Assembly (NCBI RefSeq): GCF_013778505.1
Contig: NZ_JAAOWU010000021.1
Span: 1 to 64,000, forward strand
Source of the DNA: Pseudomonas sivasensis
Lineage (GTDB): Bacteria; Pseudomonadota; Gammaproteobacteria; Pseudomonadales; Pseudomonadaceae
DNA length: 64,000 nt
Direction of reading: 5' to 3'
Shown piece by piece: positions 1 through 7,792 of this stretch. A program made the translations under genes and the position numbers. The notes below the pieces were generated by a model that saw nothing but the letters and a program-made list of their open reading frames with translations, had not been told where the DNA came from and ran no database searches. Every line of letters begins with the position of its first letter. Position 1 is the stretch's first letter.

Positions 1-2
1 GA

Positions 3-617
3 CCCAACCCCACCCCCTGCAGACCCTATCCGATGCCTCCATGCAGGCCTGATCCGCAGTACTCGTTGAAAAACAACGAACAGTTGGCGCAGCAGTTGAG
101 CGACAACTTCAACGCCTTCAGGGACCGCAATAACCCTGGGTATATAAGCGTTGATAGTATCCATGCGATGGCCAAAAAAGGCTGGTCTCCCGATCCCGTC
201 ATGAACGCGAACATTCGCCTGGCCAATGAGTTGCTACGTCGTCCAGAACTGATGAGCGCCCTTGACCGGAACACCTCCACCGGTGCGTTGGATGGCCTGA
301 TCAATCGGCAAAATGTGAATGCTGTAATCAAGGGAGAAAATTACTTCAAATACAAGAGCGACAAGGAGTTGGCCGGGGAAATGCTTAAGCACTTCAACGA
401 GTTGAAAAGTAATCCCAGGGCCGGGGAACTGAGCTTCCATGACCTCAGGCGGTTGGCGTCACAGTCTCAGACGGGCGATTCTTCCAAGGATCACCTTGTC
501 CAGCTTGCCCAGGAAATTCTCAGACGCAGTGACGTGTTGAAGAAAATGGACAATCTCGCGGGCCGTGATAACGACGGTCGCATCAGTTGGCAAGCGCTCT
601 ACCAGCTTTCCCGTTAA
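3..617 (+). CDS. Repeat protein with EF-hand-like helical modules, possible type III secretion substrate (5' end may be cut)
   Basis: The frame is open to the left edge and the ATG at 33 has no clear ribosome site, so the gene may begin outside the window. Counting from that ATG there are two related modules of about 85 residues (about 14-99 and 109-193). Each has an LAxxLxxxFNxxx helix, a loop leading to IS or LS, an LAxExLRR helix followed by a short loop, and ends near D-x-x-G-x-I/L; the second has DNDGRIS, like an EF-hand loop. The pattern resembles repeats in HrpF/NolX/HrpK translocator-type proteins; that is my recollection, not a search. The gene at 1223 carries the same module twice. 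No signal peptide is seen. A secreted type III role is inferred from the neighbouring hrp boxes. Confidence 0.6.
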   Translation, partial: PNPTPCRPYPMPPCRPDPQYSLKNNEQLAQQLSDNFNAFRDRNNPGYISVDSIHAMAKKGWSPDPVMNANIRLANELLRRPELMSALDRNTSTGALDGLINRQNVNAVIKGENYFKYKSDKELAGEMLKHFNELKSNPRAGELSFHDLRRLASQSQTGDSSKDHLVQLAQEILRRSDVLKKMDNLAGRDNDGRISWQALYQLSR

Positions 618-625
618 CCGAAACT

Positions 626-654
626 CAGACGCCGTTATTGAATGACGGCGTCTG
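626..654 (+). terminator. Hairpin after the first repeat gene
   Basis: A perfect inverted repeat (arm CAGACGCCGT, loop of nine bases) lies just after the stop at 617. It is followed by CTTCAATT rather than a T run, so it is a weak or imperfect intrinsic terminator. It separates the upstream gene from the hrp box at 669. Confidence 0.55.
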
Positions 655-668
655 CTTCAATTGTGTCA

Positions 669-696
669 GGAACTGTTTACGCCGATTTACCACATA
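669..696 (+). promoter_or_regulatory. hrp box (HrpL-type ECF sigma promoter)
   Basis: GGAACT at 669-674, exactly 15 bases, then CCACATA at 690-696. This fits the known HrpL consensus GGAAC(C/T)-N15/16-CCACNNA, including the trailing A. It lies 44 bases before the ATG at 741 on the same strand, the expected place for a promoter. Confidence 0.75.
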
Positions 697-740
697 GGTC
701 ATATGCACCGTCTTTCAAATTCCAAGTGGAGGGCTAGCAA

Positions 741-1046
741 ATGACGTCAACCTCGTTTCACTCATCTCAACCCAGCTGTCATGAGTTGTTTCGTGATCCC
801 CATGATGGCGACTCAACTCTGTCCAAAGGCGACATAGCGACGCAAGAGTCCCTGGCCCTGCAGACTGCGCATGCTGTCGAAGCCAGGCGCATGAGGACAT
901 TCGCAGGTCAGCACAAATTCCAGGCGCCCGTAGAGGAAGATTTTTGCAGGGGACTGCTCAAGTCCAACCACGCCTCTAGTGATAACGCCAAGCCACTTAA
1001 ACACTCCAGGCTGATGAATTACCTGACGGCCTGGTGGAGTCGGTAA
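741..1046 (+). CDS. Small hypothetical protein downstream of an hrp box
   Basis: A 101-residue protein with no family I recognise. The start is supported by TGGAGG at 725-730. It is rich in Ser, His and Asp at the N-terminus, has no signal peptide and no membrane segment, and ends in a Trp-Trp-Ser-Arg tail. It does not carry the helical repeat of its two neighbours. Its promoter-proximal hrp box and its place between two repeat-protein genes suggest a secreted type III accessory protein, effector or chaperone. Low complexity at the N-terminus would suit a type III secretion signal, but that is only inference. Confidence 0.6.
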   Translation: MTSTSFHSSQPSCHELFRDPHDGDSTLSKGDIATQESLALQTAHAVEARRMRTFAGQHKFQAPVEEDFCRGLLKSNHASSDNAKPLKHSRLMNYLTAWWSR

Positions 1047-1097
1047 AGGCGCGTTCGTGGGTTTTTACATGCTGTCATTGGAATTCATTGGTCGTAA

Positions 1098-1125
1098 GGA
1101 ACTGTCGTATTCGTCCAGCCACACA
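1098..1125 (+). promoter_or_regulatory. hrp box (HrpL-type ECF sigma promoter)
   Basis: GGAACT at 1098-1103, 15 bases, then CCACACA at 1119-1125: a second full match to GGAAC(C/T)-N15/16-CCACNNA within 430 bases of the first. It lies 97 bases before the ATG at 1223 on the same strand. Confidence 0.75.
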
Positions 1126-1222
1126 TGAGGTGCTTGCCTGAGTGGAATCCATTCAATGATTTCGGCCGCCAAGGGGGCGATCACCGTACAGGCAGGGATC
1201 GGAAAAAAGTTGGAGAAAACCC

Positions 1223-2140
1223 ATGAAAATCGAGGGTGTACTACCTCATGGTGGGCCTCTGGCACTGGACGGGATGGTTTCGAGACCCACAGCGCCAGCG
1301 TCGCTCACCCACGCTGAAACCTGGAATGACGCTCGCCCAGCGCACCCGGAAAACGCGTCGCGCGGGCGATTGCCGTTGCGCGGTACATTGTCGGTGCTGC
1401 ATCACCGAGCGCTGCAGAACCTGTCAGTGACGCGCGCCAATCTTTCGCCTCCCGGGGTGGCGTCCACGGACAGCCAATTAGCGACGGCCCTGGAAAAAGA
1501 TTTTGGCAGGCTGCACCCATTCCTGAACGAAGGACGTTTGACCTGGTCGTCATTGCGGCGCGTTGCCGCTGAACGTACGGGTCAACACGAGGAGTTGGAC
1601 CGAACGATTCAGGTGGTCAGTGAAATTCTGAAGCGACCGCGATTGAATGACGCGATCTTGAGCCGCGACGGTGATATTACTCGTGACAGTCTCAGGGCCG
1701 CCGCCCAAACATTGCAGGGCAATAGTTCTCCGAGCGTGTTCAGCCAGGATCCGTTCCATGCCCAGAGTAACACCCAGGTGGTGCAGGCCCTGCAGGGCCA
1801 CTTCGAGCAACTGAGAGACAAATCCCAGGACCGGACGTTTCTGTTTGAGCAGCACCAGTACGTCGAAATCGCCACACTCAAAGCGGTCATGCAGGACCCG
1901 TATGCCGTTGACCCGCAGGGTATCCCAGTGCTGGATCCGTCCACCGGCATGCCCAGGCCCAAGTACAGCGAGCTTTGCGTCTACACCGCAAAGAACATTC
2001 TTGAGCGGCCAGGGTTACTGCCTTCACTGGAGCGCGCGAACGGAACGCGACTATTTGGACCTCCTCAAAAGGAAGGCTGGCTCAGCAACAAAAGTCTCGA
2101 TCGTTGGCTGGAACAAGACGAAGCTCGCAAGGCGCGCTGA
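1223..2140 (+). CDS. EF-hand-like helical repeat protein, candidate type III secretion substrate
   Basis: A 305-residue protein, start supported by TGGAGA at 1211. Residues 1-80 are low in predicted structure, as expected for a type III secretion signal region. Two modules follow (about 83-164 and 182-297) with the same plan as the gene at the left edge: LATALxxxFGRL, then RLTWSSLRRVA, then SEILKRPRLNDAIL, then DGDITRDSLR. The second module has a long insertion (about 203-250). The shared pattern marks it as a paralogue of the first gene. Resemblance to HrpF/NolX/HrpK-type repeats is recalled, not searched. An hrp box precedes it. Function is unknown; translocator or harpin-like helper is possible. 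Confidence 0.65.
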   Translation: MKIEGVLPHGGPLALDGMVSRPTAPASLTHAETWNDARPAHPENASRGRLPLRGTLSVLHHRALQNLSVTRANLSPPGVASTDSQLATALEKDFGRLHPFLNEGRLTWSSLRRVAAERTGQHEELDRTIQVVSEILKRPRLNDAILSRDGDITRDSLRAAAQTLQGNSSPSVFSQDPFHAQSNTQVVQALQGHFEQLRDKSQDRTFLFEQHQYVEIATLKAVMQDPYAVDPQGIPVLDPSTGMPRPKYSELCVYTAKNILERPGLLPSLERANGTRLFGPPQKEGWLSNKSLDRWLEQDEARKAR

Positions 2141-2144
2141 TGGT

Positions 2145-3296
2145 TTACACCTTGAGAATTTTGCCGCTGAGGGACACACCCGCAAGCAACAATGCGATCA
2201 GCACGAAGGCGCTGCTCAGGCTGCTGCCATGCGCGATGAAACCGATCACGGCGGGACCGGCAAGAATCCCGGCATACCCCAGGGTAGTGATGGCGGGCAC
2301 GGCGATGTGCTCTGGCATCACTGTCTGTTTACCGACGGCGGTATACAGCACCGGTACGATATTCGAACACCCGGCGCCTACCAATGCGTAGCCCAGCAGA
2401 GCGGTTTCCCAGGCTGGAAGCAACGTCGCCAGCAACATGCCGGCGGTGGCCAGTGCGCCCCCGATCACGATCACCCGCGTAGCGCCCAGGCGCCGTACGA
2501 TGGCATCACCCGTCAAACGGCCGGCGGTCATGGTCAGGGCGAACGCTGCGTAACCCAGGCCAGCGTAGGCTTCGTCAAGTCCGCGTTCGGCACTGAGGAA
2601 CACCGCGCTCCAGTCAAGCACGGCGCCTTCGGCCAAAAACACGATAAAGCACAGACAGCCGATAAACAGCACCACGCCGTGGGGAACAGCAAATGCCGGG
2701 CCCGAACTTTCACTGCCGTAGGGCAGCAAATGCGGACCGGCCTTGAGCAGCGCCACCGCCATGATGACGATCACCACCAGGGTCGCTTGGAGAGGCGACA
2801 GCCCCAGTCCCAATAACCCGGCAACCCCCGCCGCGCCGACAATACCTCCCAGGCTGAACAAACCATGGAAGCCCGACATCATTGTTTTGCCACTGGCCCG
2901 CTCAACAATCACGGCTTGCAGGTTCACCGTGGAGTCCACAGTGCCCAAGCCCGCGCCAAACAGGAACAACGCGGCGATCAGTAACGGTATCGAGCTGACC
3001 GTGGCCAGCATGGGCAGGGCCAGGCAGATCATGATCGTGCCGGCGCTCAGCACGCGTCGGCAACCATAGCGCGATGCCAATGCGCCGGCGGCCGGCATGG
3101 CGATGATAGACCCCACCCCCAGGCACAACAGCAGCAGGCCCAAGGTGCCCTCACTCAGTTCTGCACGAGCCTTGGCGTACGGCACCAGCGGCGCCCACGC
3201 AGCAATGCCGAAGCCGGCGATAAAAAATGCAATACGTGTCGACATCTGCTCCAACCGCCCGGGGATCACGGGCGCGGAGGTGGGAATGGCAGTCAT
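2145..3296 (-). CDS. MFS transporter, YbjJ-like
   Basis: A 383-residue inner-membrane protein with about twelve hydrophobic segments. The first cytoplasmic loop has the MFS-type GALASRYGCRR motif. Overall pattern resembles E. coli YbjJ and sugar/drug exporters of the MFS, slightly shorter than YbjJ. The start has AAGGA eight to nine bases upstream. It converges with the repeat-protein gene ending at 2140, with only four bases between stops. Substrate cannot be told from sequence. Confidence 0.8.
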   Translation of the reverse strand: MTAIPTSAPVIPGRLEQMSTRIAFFIAGFGIAAWAPLVPYAKARAELSEGTLGLLLLCLGVGSIIAMPAAGALASRYGCRRVLSAGTIMICLALPMLATVSSIPLLIAALFLFGAGLGTVDSTVNLQAVIVERASGKTMMSGFHGLFSLGGIVGAAGVAGLLGLGLSPLQATLVVIVIMAVALLKAGPHLLPYGSESSGPAFAVPHGVVLFIGCLCFIVFLAEGAVLDWSAVFLSAERGLDEAYAGLGYAAFALTMTAGRLTGDAIVRRLGATRVIVIGGALATAGMLLATLLPAWETALLGYALVGAGCSNIVPVLYTAVGKQTVMPEHIAVPAITTLGYAGILAGPAVIGFIAHGSSLSSAFVLIALLLAGVSLSGKILKV

Positions 3297-3419
3297 GAAA
3301 AATCCTTGGTTTTGCGTTCAACGAACGGTGTCCGACGCGACATCCTTGCACATCGGGCCTTGGGGGGCGAGCCGGGTTCCCCGGAGATGACCTGTACTCA
3401 GGTTAATTTTTAAAAACCA

Positions 3420-3448
3420 GGAACCCTATGGATGTCGGTAGCCACAAC
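3420..3448 (+). promoter_or_regulatory. hrp-box-like sequence upstream of the DapF-like gene
   Basis: GGAACC at 3420-3425, 16 bases, CCAC at 3442-3445, then AAC, so the core is perfect but the final A of CCACNNA is C. It points at the DapF-like gene starting at 3646. The long inverted repeat at 3465-3557 lies between, giving an unusually long leader of about 200 bases. Confidence 0.4.
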
Positions 3449-3464
3449 AGGAGGTGTTGAGCTC

Positions 3465-3557
3465 GTAGGAGGCGGCCTGGAAGGTGCGTAATCCCTGTGG
3501 GAACCGGTGAACCCCGGGTTTCTCGTGGTGGATTACCACCTTCCAGGCCGCCTCCCA
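3465..3557. repeat. Long imperfect inverted repeat (REPIN/MITE-like)
   Basis: Arms of about 29 bases, left 3465-3494 and right 3530-3557, share GGAGGCGGCCTGGAAGGT and its complement, with a GTAATCC/GGATTAC inner end, around a loop of about 36 bases. It differs in sequence from the REPINs at 29148 and 60151. Otherwise 3297-3645 holds only the hrp-box-like sequence and no gene. Confidence 0.7.
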
Positions 3558-3645
3558 CAAACGCTATGTTGTGTAATACGCTGCTTGCCCAGCCTGTAGG
3601 CAAGTGAGCGGACGAACCGATGAAAATTGGAAGGCGACTAGCACC

Positions 3646-4632
3646 ATGACCCTGTTCTATGACGCACGAGGCAATATTTATGGCGTGACCAGCCCGGCTT
3701 TTTTACGAAACCAGGGCATTGAGGTGCCCGACAGCGCCGCGCAAGCCGTGCGTGCTCGCGAGCGTTGGGCAACCCGAGCCATAACGTCTGAATGCGATTG
3801 GGATTCGACGCCGCGTCCCATCAATGCCAAGCCCCACCGCTGTGATGGTTTGTTGGTTGGCCCGTTCCAGACCGAGCCGCCGTTTGACCTATTGATCGTG
3901 AACACCGACGGCTCCCTGGCTGAGCGCAGTGGCAATGGGTTGACGATTTTCGCCCAGGCCCTCACTGACCAGGGCTTGATGACTGAGGCGTGTGAATTGC
4001 GAGTGCATCATGACAAGCCTGATGCAGTGTCGCCGGTGGTGACTCGTGTCGAGCCTGCCGTCTACGAGCACCTCTCGGGATTTTGGCTGGCCTTGGGTTT
4101 GCCTGGATTTGGGCCGTCAGCCGTTGGTGCGCAAGAGGTGGAGCAGACAATTCTGGCCGGCACTGAACTGAGTTACGTGAGGGCGTTGGCGGCGATCGAT
4201 CCGCGGTGGACACACAGTCAGTTTGTGCGTGTAGGTAACCCTCATTGTGTGACCTTGGTCGATCAGGTTTCAGCTTTGCCGGAAAACCTACAGATGCAGC
4301 AACCCGCGTTGTATGAACCCTTGCAGGCGATAGCCTTCGCCCCTCCGGCTGGCAGCGGTCACCCCTGTTTGGCCGGGATCAATTTGCAATGGGTCGCCAG
4401 GCACTCTCGCAACCGAGTTATTGCCCGGGTGTTCGAACGGGGAGAAGGCCCTACGGCGTCCTCCGGAACCAGCGCCAGTGCCGTGGCCTGTGCGGCTTGG
4501 CGAGCGGGTTGGGTTGAGGGCGGTGAAGTCGCCGTGGTGATGCCTGGTGGCACTGCGCCGGTCCGCCTGCATACGCAGAACGACACACTGCAGAGCGTCA
4601 GTCTGTTCGGGACCGCGCGGCCTCAGGCGTAA
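3646..4632 (+). CDS. DapF-fold protein lacking both catalytic cysteines
   Basis: Resembles diaminopimelate epimerase along its length: NTDGS-x4-SGNG near residues 86-98, GNPHCV near 197, and ERGEGPTASSGTSASA near 265-276. In true DapF the residue before GNG and the residue before the second GT/GS turn are the catalytic thiol pair; here both are Ser (about Ser95 and Ser273), and the Arg normally after GNGx is Thr. Epimerase activity by the two-thiol mechanism is therefore unlikely. A GTG at 3604 would add 14 residues, but the ATG at 3646 has GGAAGG upstream and begins at the conserved part. Not next to lysine-biosynthesis genes. Likely a divergent isomerase-fold protein or pseudoenzyme. Confidence 0.7.
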   Translation: MTLFYDARGNIYGVTSPAFLRNQGIEVPDSAAQAVRARERWATRAITSECDWDSTPRPINAKPHRCDGLLVGPFQTEPPFDLLIVNTDGSLAERSGNGLTIFAQALTDQGLMTEACELRVHHDKPDAVSPVVTRVEPAVYEHLSGFWLALGLPGFGPSAVGAQEVEQTILAGTELSYVRALAAIDPRWTHSQFVRVGNPHCVTLVDQVSALPENLQMQQPALYEPLQAIAFAPPAGSGHPCLAGINLQWVARHSRNRVIARVFERGEGPTASSGTSASAVACAAWRAGWVEGGEVAVVMPGGTAPVRLHTQNDTLQSVSLFGTARPQA

Positions 4633-4937
4633 AGCTTTTTGAATCGCTGATGCCCAAGGGGGTGTCAGCTGTTTCACGATCAATTAATTGATTAGACGAA
4701 AGTTGGTGTAGGGCATTTCTTGTCTTTAAGAAGTGTTTGGTTGAATAGAATTAATATCTTGTAAAAGACCCTTCAATCTTCGTTGTACGAAACTTCTCTT
4801 TTATTTTTTCGAGGTCGATTTTTTCCTGAAATCGCTAAGCTTCATGGCGTTCAGGCGCTTTCTCTCGTTAACTTTTCTACGTTTGACGGGGGAAGTATTT
4901 CAGTACGGTAATAAATAGATTTGGCGGGTAACAACGG
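4633..4937. other. AT-rich gene-free region before vgrG
   Basis: About 305 bases, clearly richer in A and T than the flanks, with no convincing reading frame. It presumably holds the promoter of the vgrG operon. I see no clear sigma-54 or hrp box and no clear hairpin. Confidence 0.5.
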
Positions 4938-6956
4938 ATGGTTAGTGCGTTTTTTTCGTCACGTTTCAATTTAATCCTTCCAGGTATTAAAAGTGACTTT
5001 CAAGTGTTGGCGTTCAAAGGCCAGGAGGTCGTTGATCAACCATTTTTTATTCAGGTGCAGGTGGTCAGCGAAAATCCTTCACTGGATCTGGAGGCTTTGC
5101 TTCACCAGCCTGCATACCTGGCGTTCTGCGACACGGATACAGGATTGCATGGGCAGATTTACGCAATTGGCCGCGATGATCCTGGCCGGCGGCTCACCCG
5201 CTATCACCTGACGTTGGCGCCGCGCCTCGCCTACCTTGGTCATCGGCGCGACCAGCGGATTTTCCAGCAGCGCAGCGTTCCCCAGATCATCGCGACAGTC
5301 CTTGAGCACCACGGCATTCTGGCCGACAGCTATGCCTTTGAGCTGGGGCCGGTGGTGTATCCGCCTCGTACGTTCTGTGTGCAATACGCGGAAACCGACC
5401 TGCATTTCATCCAGCGGCTGTGTGAAGAGGAGGGCATTCATTACCACTTCCGTCACAGCGAGGGCGCGCATGTGTTGGTATTTGGCGATGACCAGACCGT
5501 ATTCCGCCGCTTGCCCGTGCAACGTTATTCACCTGTCGGCGGGCCGCAGTCTGATACGCGGGTTATCCAGCGTTTCGATGTGCGCCTGGGCACCCGCAGT
5601 GGGCAAACGGTGCGCCGCGATCATGACTTTGAACATCCCTCCTTGCGCTTACAGACCACCGCAGGCTCGACCGCAGCGCAAACCCTTGAAGACTACTGCT
5701 ATCCAGCAGGTTTTAGCGGTCATGCACGGGGTTCGCGCCTGGCACGCAGAGGCTTGGAGCGCCATCAACGCGACCGTTTTCGCGCGCTGGGCAAGAGCGA
5801 CCAGCCGGTATTGCGCAGTGGGCATTTCCTTGAATTGCAGGAATATCCAGATCCGCTCTGCAATGACCTTTGGTTAATCACTTCGGTCCGGCACGAGGGT
5901 TATCAACCCCAGGTGCTGGAGGAAGCGGCTGAGGAAGTGGGTACATTTCAGGGGTATCGCAATCGCTTCACGGCGACACCCTGGAGTGCGACGCATCGAC
6001 CGCCCCTCAAACACCCCAAGCCGACCATCAACGGGACCCAGACCGCAACGGTCACCGGGCCTTCCGGTGAGGAGGTGCATTGCGATGCATACGGCCGGGT
6101 GAAAGTGCGATTTCATTGGGACCGGTTGGACAAGACCGATGACAAAAGCAGTTGTTGGGTGCGAGTGGCGTCAGGATGGGCCGGTGATGGGTTTGGCGCA
6201 ACGATGCTCCCACGGGTGGGCATGGAAGTGCTGGTGACCTTCCTTGAAGGAGACCCGGACCAGCCGTTGATCCACGGTTGCCTGCCGAATGCGTTGCACA
6301 TGCCTACCTATCCTTTGCCGCAACACAAGACCCGCAGTGTCTTGCGCACTCGCAGCACCCTGGGCGGTGAAGGTTCCAACGAGTTGCACCTCGAAGATCG
6401 TCGTGGCGAGGAGCTCATCTACGTTCGGGCTCAACGGGATTTTGAGCAACAGGTGGGCCATGACGCTCGCTTGGAAGTGGATGGGGAGCGACGGGAAATC
6501 ATCCGGGGGTTAAGCACGGCTCACCTGGAAAGTGAGGAGCATCGTCATGTCACGGGTGATCGTAAGGTTGTTCTCAAAGCCAGCGACCACCTTGACGTGC
6601 AGGGCGATAGCCAGACGTATGTCCGGCAGACCCTCGTGATCGAAGCCGGCCAAGAGGTGCATCTCAAGGCCGGTGCCAGCTTGGTGATCGACGCCGGCGC
6701 ACACCTGAGCTTCAAGGCGGGCGGAGAGCACCTGGTGATCCAGGCGGGAGGTATTTTCAGTAGTCGGCCCATTACCCTCGGTGGCACACCGTCCGCGACC
6801 GGGTCGGCGAGTTCTGTGTCGATTGCTACAGCCCCTGAAGTCTCCGTTGTCCAGGGCGTCATCATGCACTTGGCCAAGCAACTGGGCGCGGACTTCTGTC
6901 CAGTGTGCGAACGCTGCCGCGAAGGCCTGTGCGATATCAGTGAGAGGGCTGCCTGA
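4938..6956 (+). CDS. vgrG: Type VI secretion spike protein VgrG (TssI)
   Basis: A 672-residue trimeric spike protein of the type VI tail. The gp27-like N-terminal part (about 1-330) includes the typical sequence around YAETDLHFIQRLCEEEGIHY. A gp5-type OB fold follows (about 370-470; GRVKVRFHWD, SCWVRVASGWAGDGFG, DPDQPLIHGCLPN), then a beta-helix region of repeated short strands to about 610. The last residues hold a cysteine cluster C-x2-C-x2-C-x4-C near 654-665, possibly a metal-binding or cargo-contact tail. It overlaps the next gene by one base. No other structural type VI genes are in the window, so this is an orphan vgrG island. Confidence 0.95.
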   Translation: MVSAFFSSRFNLILPGIKSDFQVLAFKGQEVVDQPFFIQVQVVSENPSLDLEALLHQPAYLAFCDTDTGLHGQIYAIGRDDPGRRLTRYHLTLAPRLAYLGHRRDQRIFQQRSVPQIIATVLEHHGILADSYAFELGPVVYPPRTFCVQYAETDLHFIQRLCEEEGIHYHFRHSEGAHVLVFGDDQTVFRRLPVQRYSPVGGPQSDTRVIQRFDVRLGTRSGQTVRRDHDFEHPSLRLQTTAGSTAAQTLEDYCYPAGFSGHARGSRLARRGLERHQRDRFRALGKSDQPVLRSGHFLELQEYPDPLCNDLWLITSVRHEGYQPQVLEEAAEEVGTFQGYRNRFTATPWSATHRPPLKHPKPTINGTQTATVTGPSGEEVHCDAYGRVKVRFHWDRLDKTDDKSSCWVRVASGWAGDGFGATMLPRVGMEVLVTFLEGDPDQPLIHGCLPNALHMPTYPLPQHKTRSVLRTRSTLGGEGSNELHLEDRRGEELIYVRAQRDFEQQVGHDARLEVDGERREIIRGLSTAHLESEEHRHVTGDRKVVLKASDHLDVQGDSQTYVRQTLVIEAGQEVHLKAGASLVIDAGAHLSFKAGGEHLVIQAGGIFSSRPITLGGTPSATGSASSVSIATAPEVSVVQGVIMHLAKQLGADFCPVCERCREGLCDISERAA

Positions 6957-7792
6957 TGGACAACCTTCCAAACCAATGGATGAGCCAGCAGCTGCAGGCA
7001 GGGCGCAGGCTGTGCTTGATACTTGAAGGCAGTAACGCAGCCCGCCAGCCGATGTTGGCAGCGCGAGGCTTTCCAGACTATTGCAGCCTCTACGCACAAA
7101 CCCCGCTGGCGGAAATCGCCACGGCTGGCCCCTTGATCCTGTTGCTGGATCAGGTTGGCGAGCCCGCGCTGCTCGATCTTCTACAAAAGCCGGAGATGAA
7201 TTGGGGGTGGTTGGGCAGTTTGCCAAACGTGGACCTCACGGACGTGACGCGGCATTGGCGCGACCGGCTGCTGGTCGGGCCCGAGGGGCACCAGGCGCTG
7301 TACCGATTTCACGACAATCGTACGCTGGCGCGTGCACTCAACTGCCTGAAGGTTGAGCAATGGCCAGCATTCCTTGGTCCGCTGATCAGCGTGTGTTACT
7401 GGCATGAAGACCGTTGGCACTATGGCAGTAACCCTGCTCCCGGTGATTATCCGGTGCCCGATCCAGCCCCTTGGCTGAACATACCTAACCCAAATGCCCA
7501 CGCCATTTTGCACGCCAATATCCTGCGTTACCTGCTGGCGGAGCACAGTGAAAGTCTGGCAGCGCTGGTCGAATTCCAAGACCCCAGGGTATGGCTGACC
7601 CAGGTACTCGAACAGGCTCGGGCCTGGCAATGGAACCGGCCGGAGCAGTTGGAATTTCTGGTAGTGCGACGGTTGGAAGAGGCCAGTCGCGCCAGTGTGA
7701 TTCGATGGCAGCCAACCGTCGGAGAAACCCCTGAAGATCATTTCCAGCGGACGTTGCAGCTGTGGTGCTCGATGGAGAAAACCGATGAGTAG
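6956..7792 (+). CDS. DUF4123 type VI adaptor/chaperone
   Basis: A 278-residue protein of the DUF4123 type (Tap/TEC adaptors that load effectors onto VgrG). The pattern of a short N-terminal strand, PLILLLDQVG, HWRDRLLVGPEGHQALYRFHD near residues 95-125, and a C-terminal helical region fits this family. Its start overlaps the vgrG stop by one base, so translation is probably coupled. It most likely delivers the lipase encoded two genes downstream to this VgrG. Confidence 0.85.
   Translation: MDNLPNQWMSQQLQAGRRLCLILEGSNAARQPMLAARGFPDYCSLYAQTPLAEIATAGPLILLLDQVGEPALLDLLQKPEMNWGWLGSLPNVDLTDVTRHWRDRLLVGPEGHQALYRFHDNRTLARALNCLKVEQWPAFLGPLISVCYWHEDRWHYGSNPAPGDYPVPDPAPWLNIPNPNAHAILHANILRYLLAEHSESLAALVEFQDPRVWLTQVLEQARAWQWNRPEQLEFLVVRRLEEASRASVIRWQPTVGETPEDHFQRTLQLWCSMEKTDE

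Noticed and set aside
1845..2816. A 323-codon plus-strand frame
   Set aside because: It overlaps the repeat-protein gene and runs antisense through the MFS gene; its composition (Gln, His, Arg, Gly-rich) is that of an antisense shadow.
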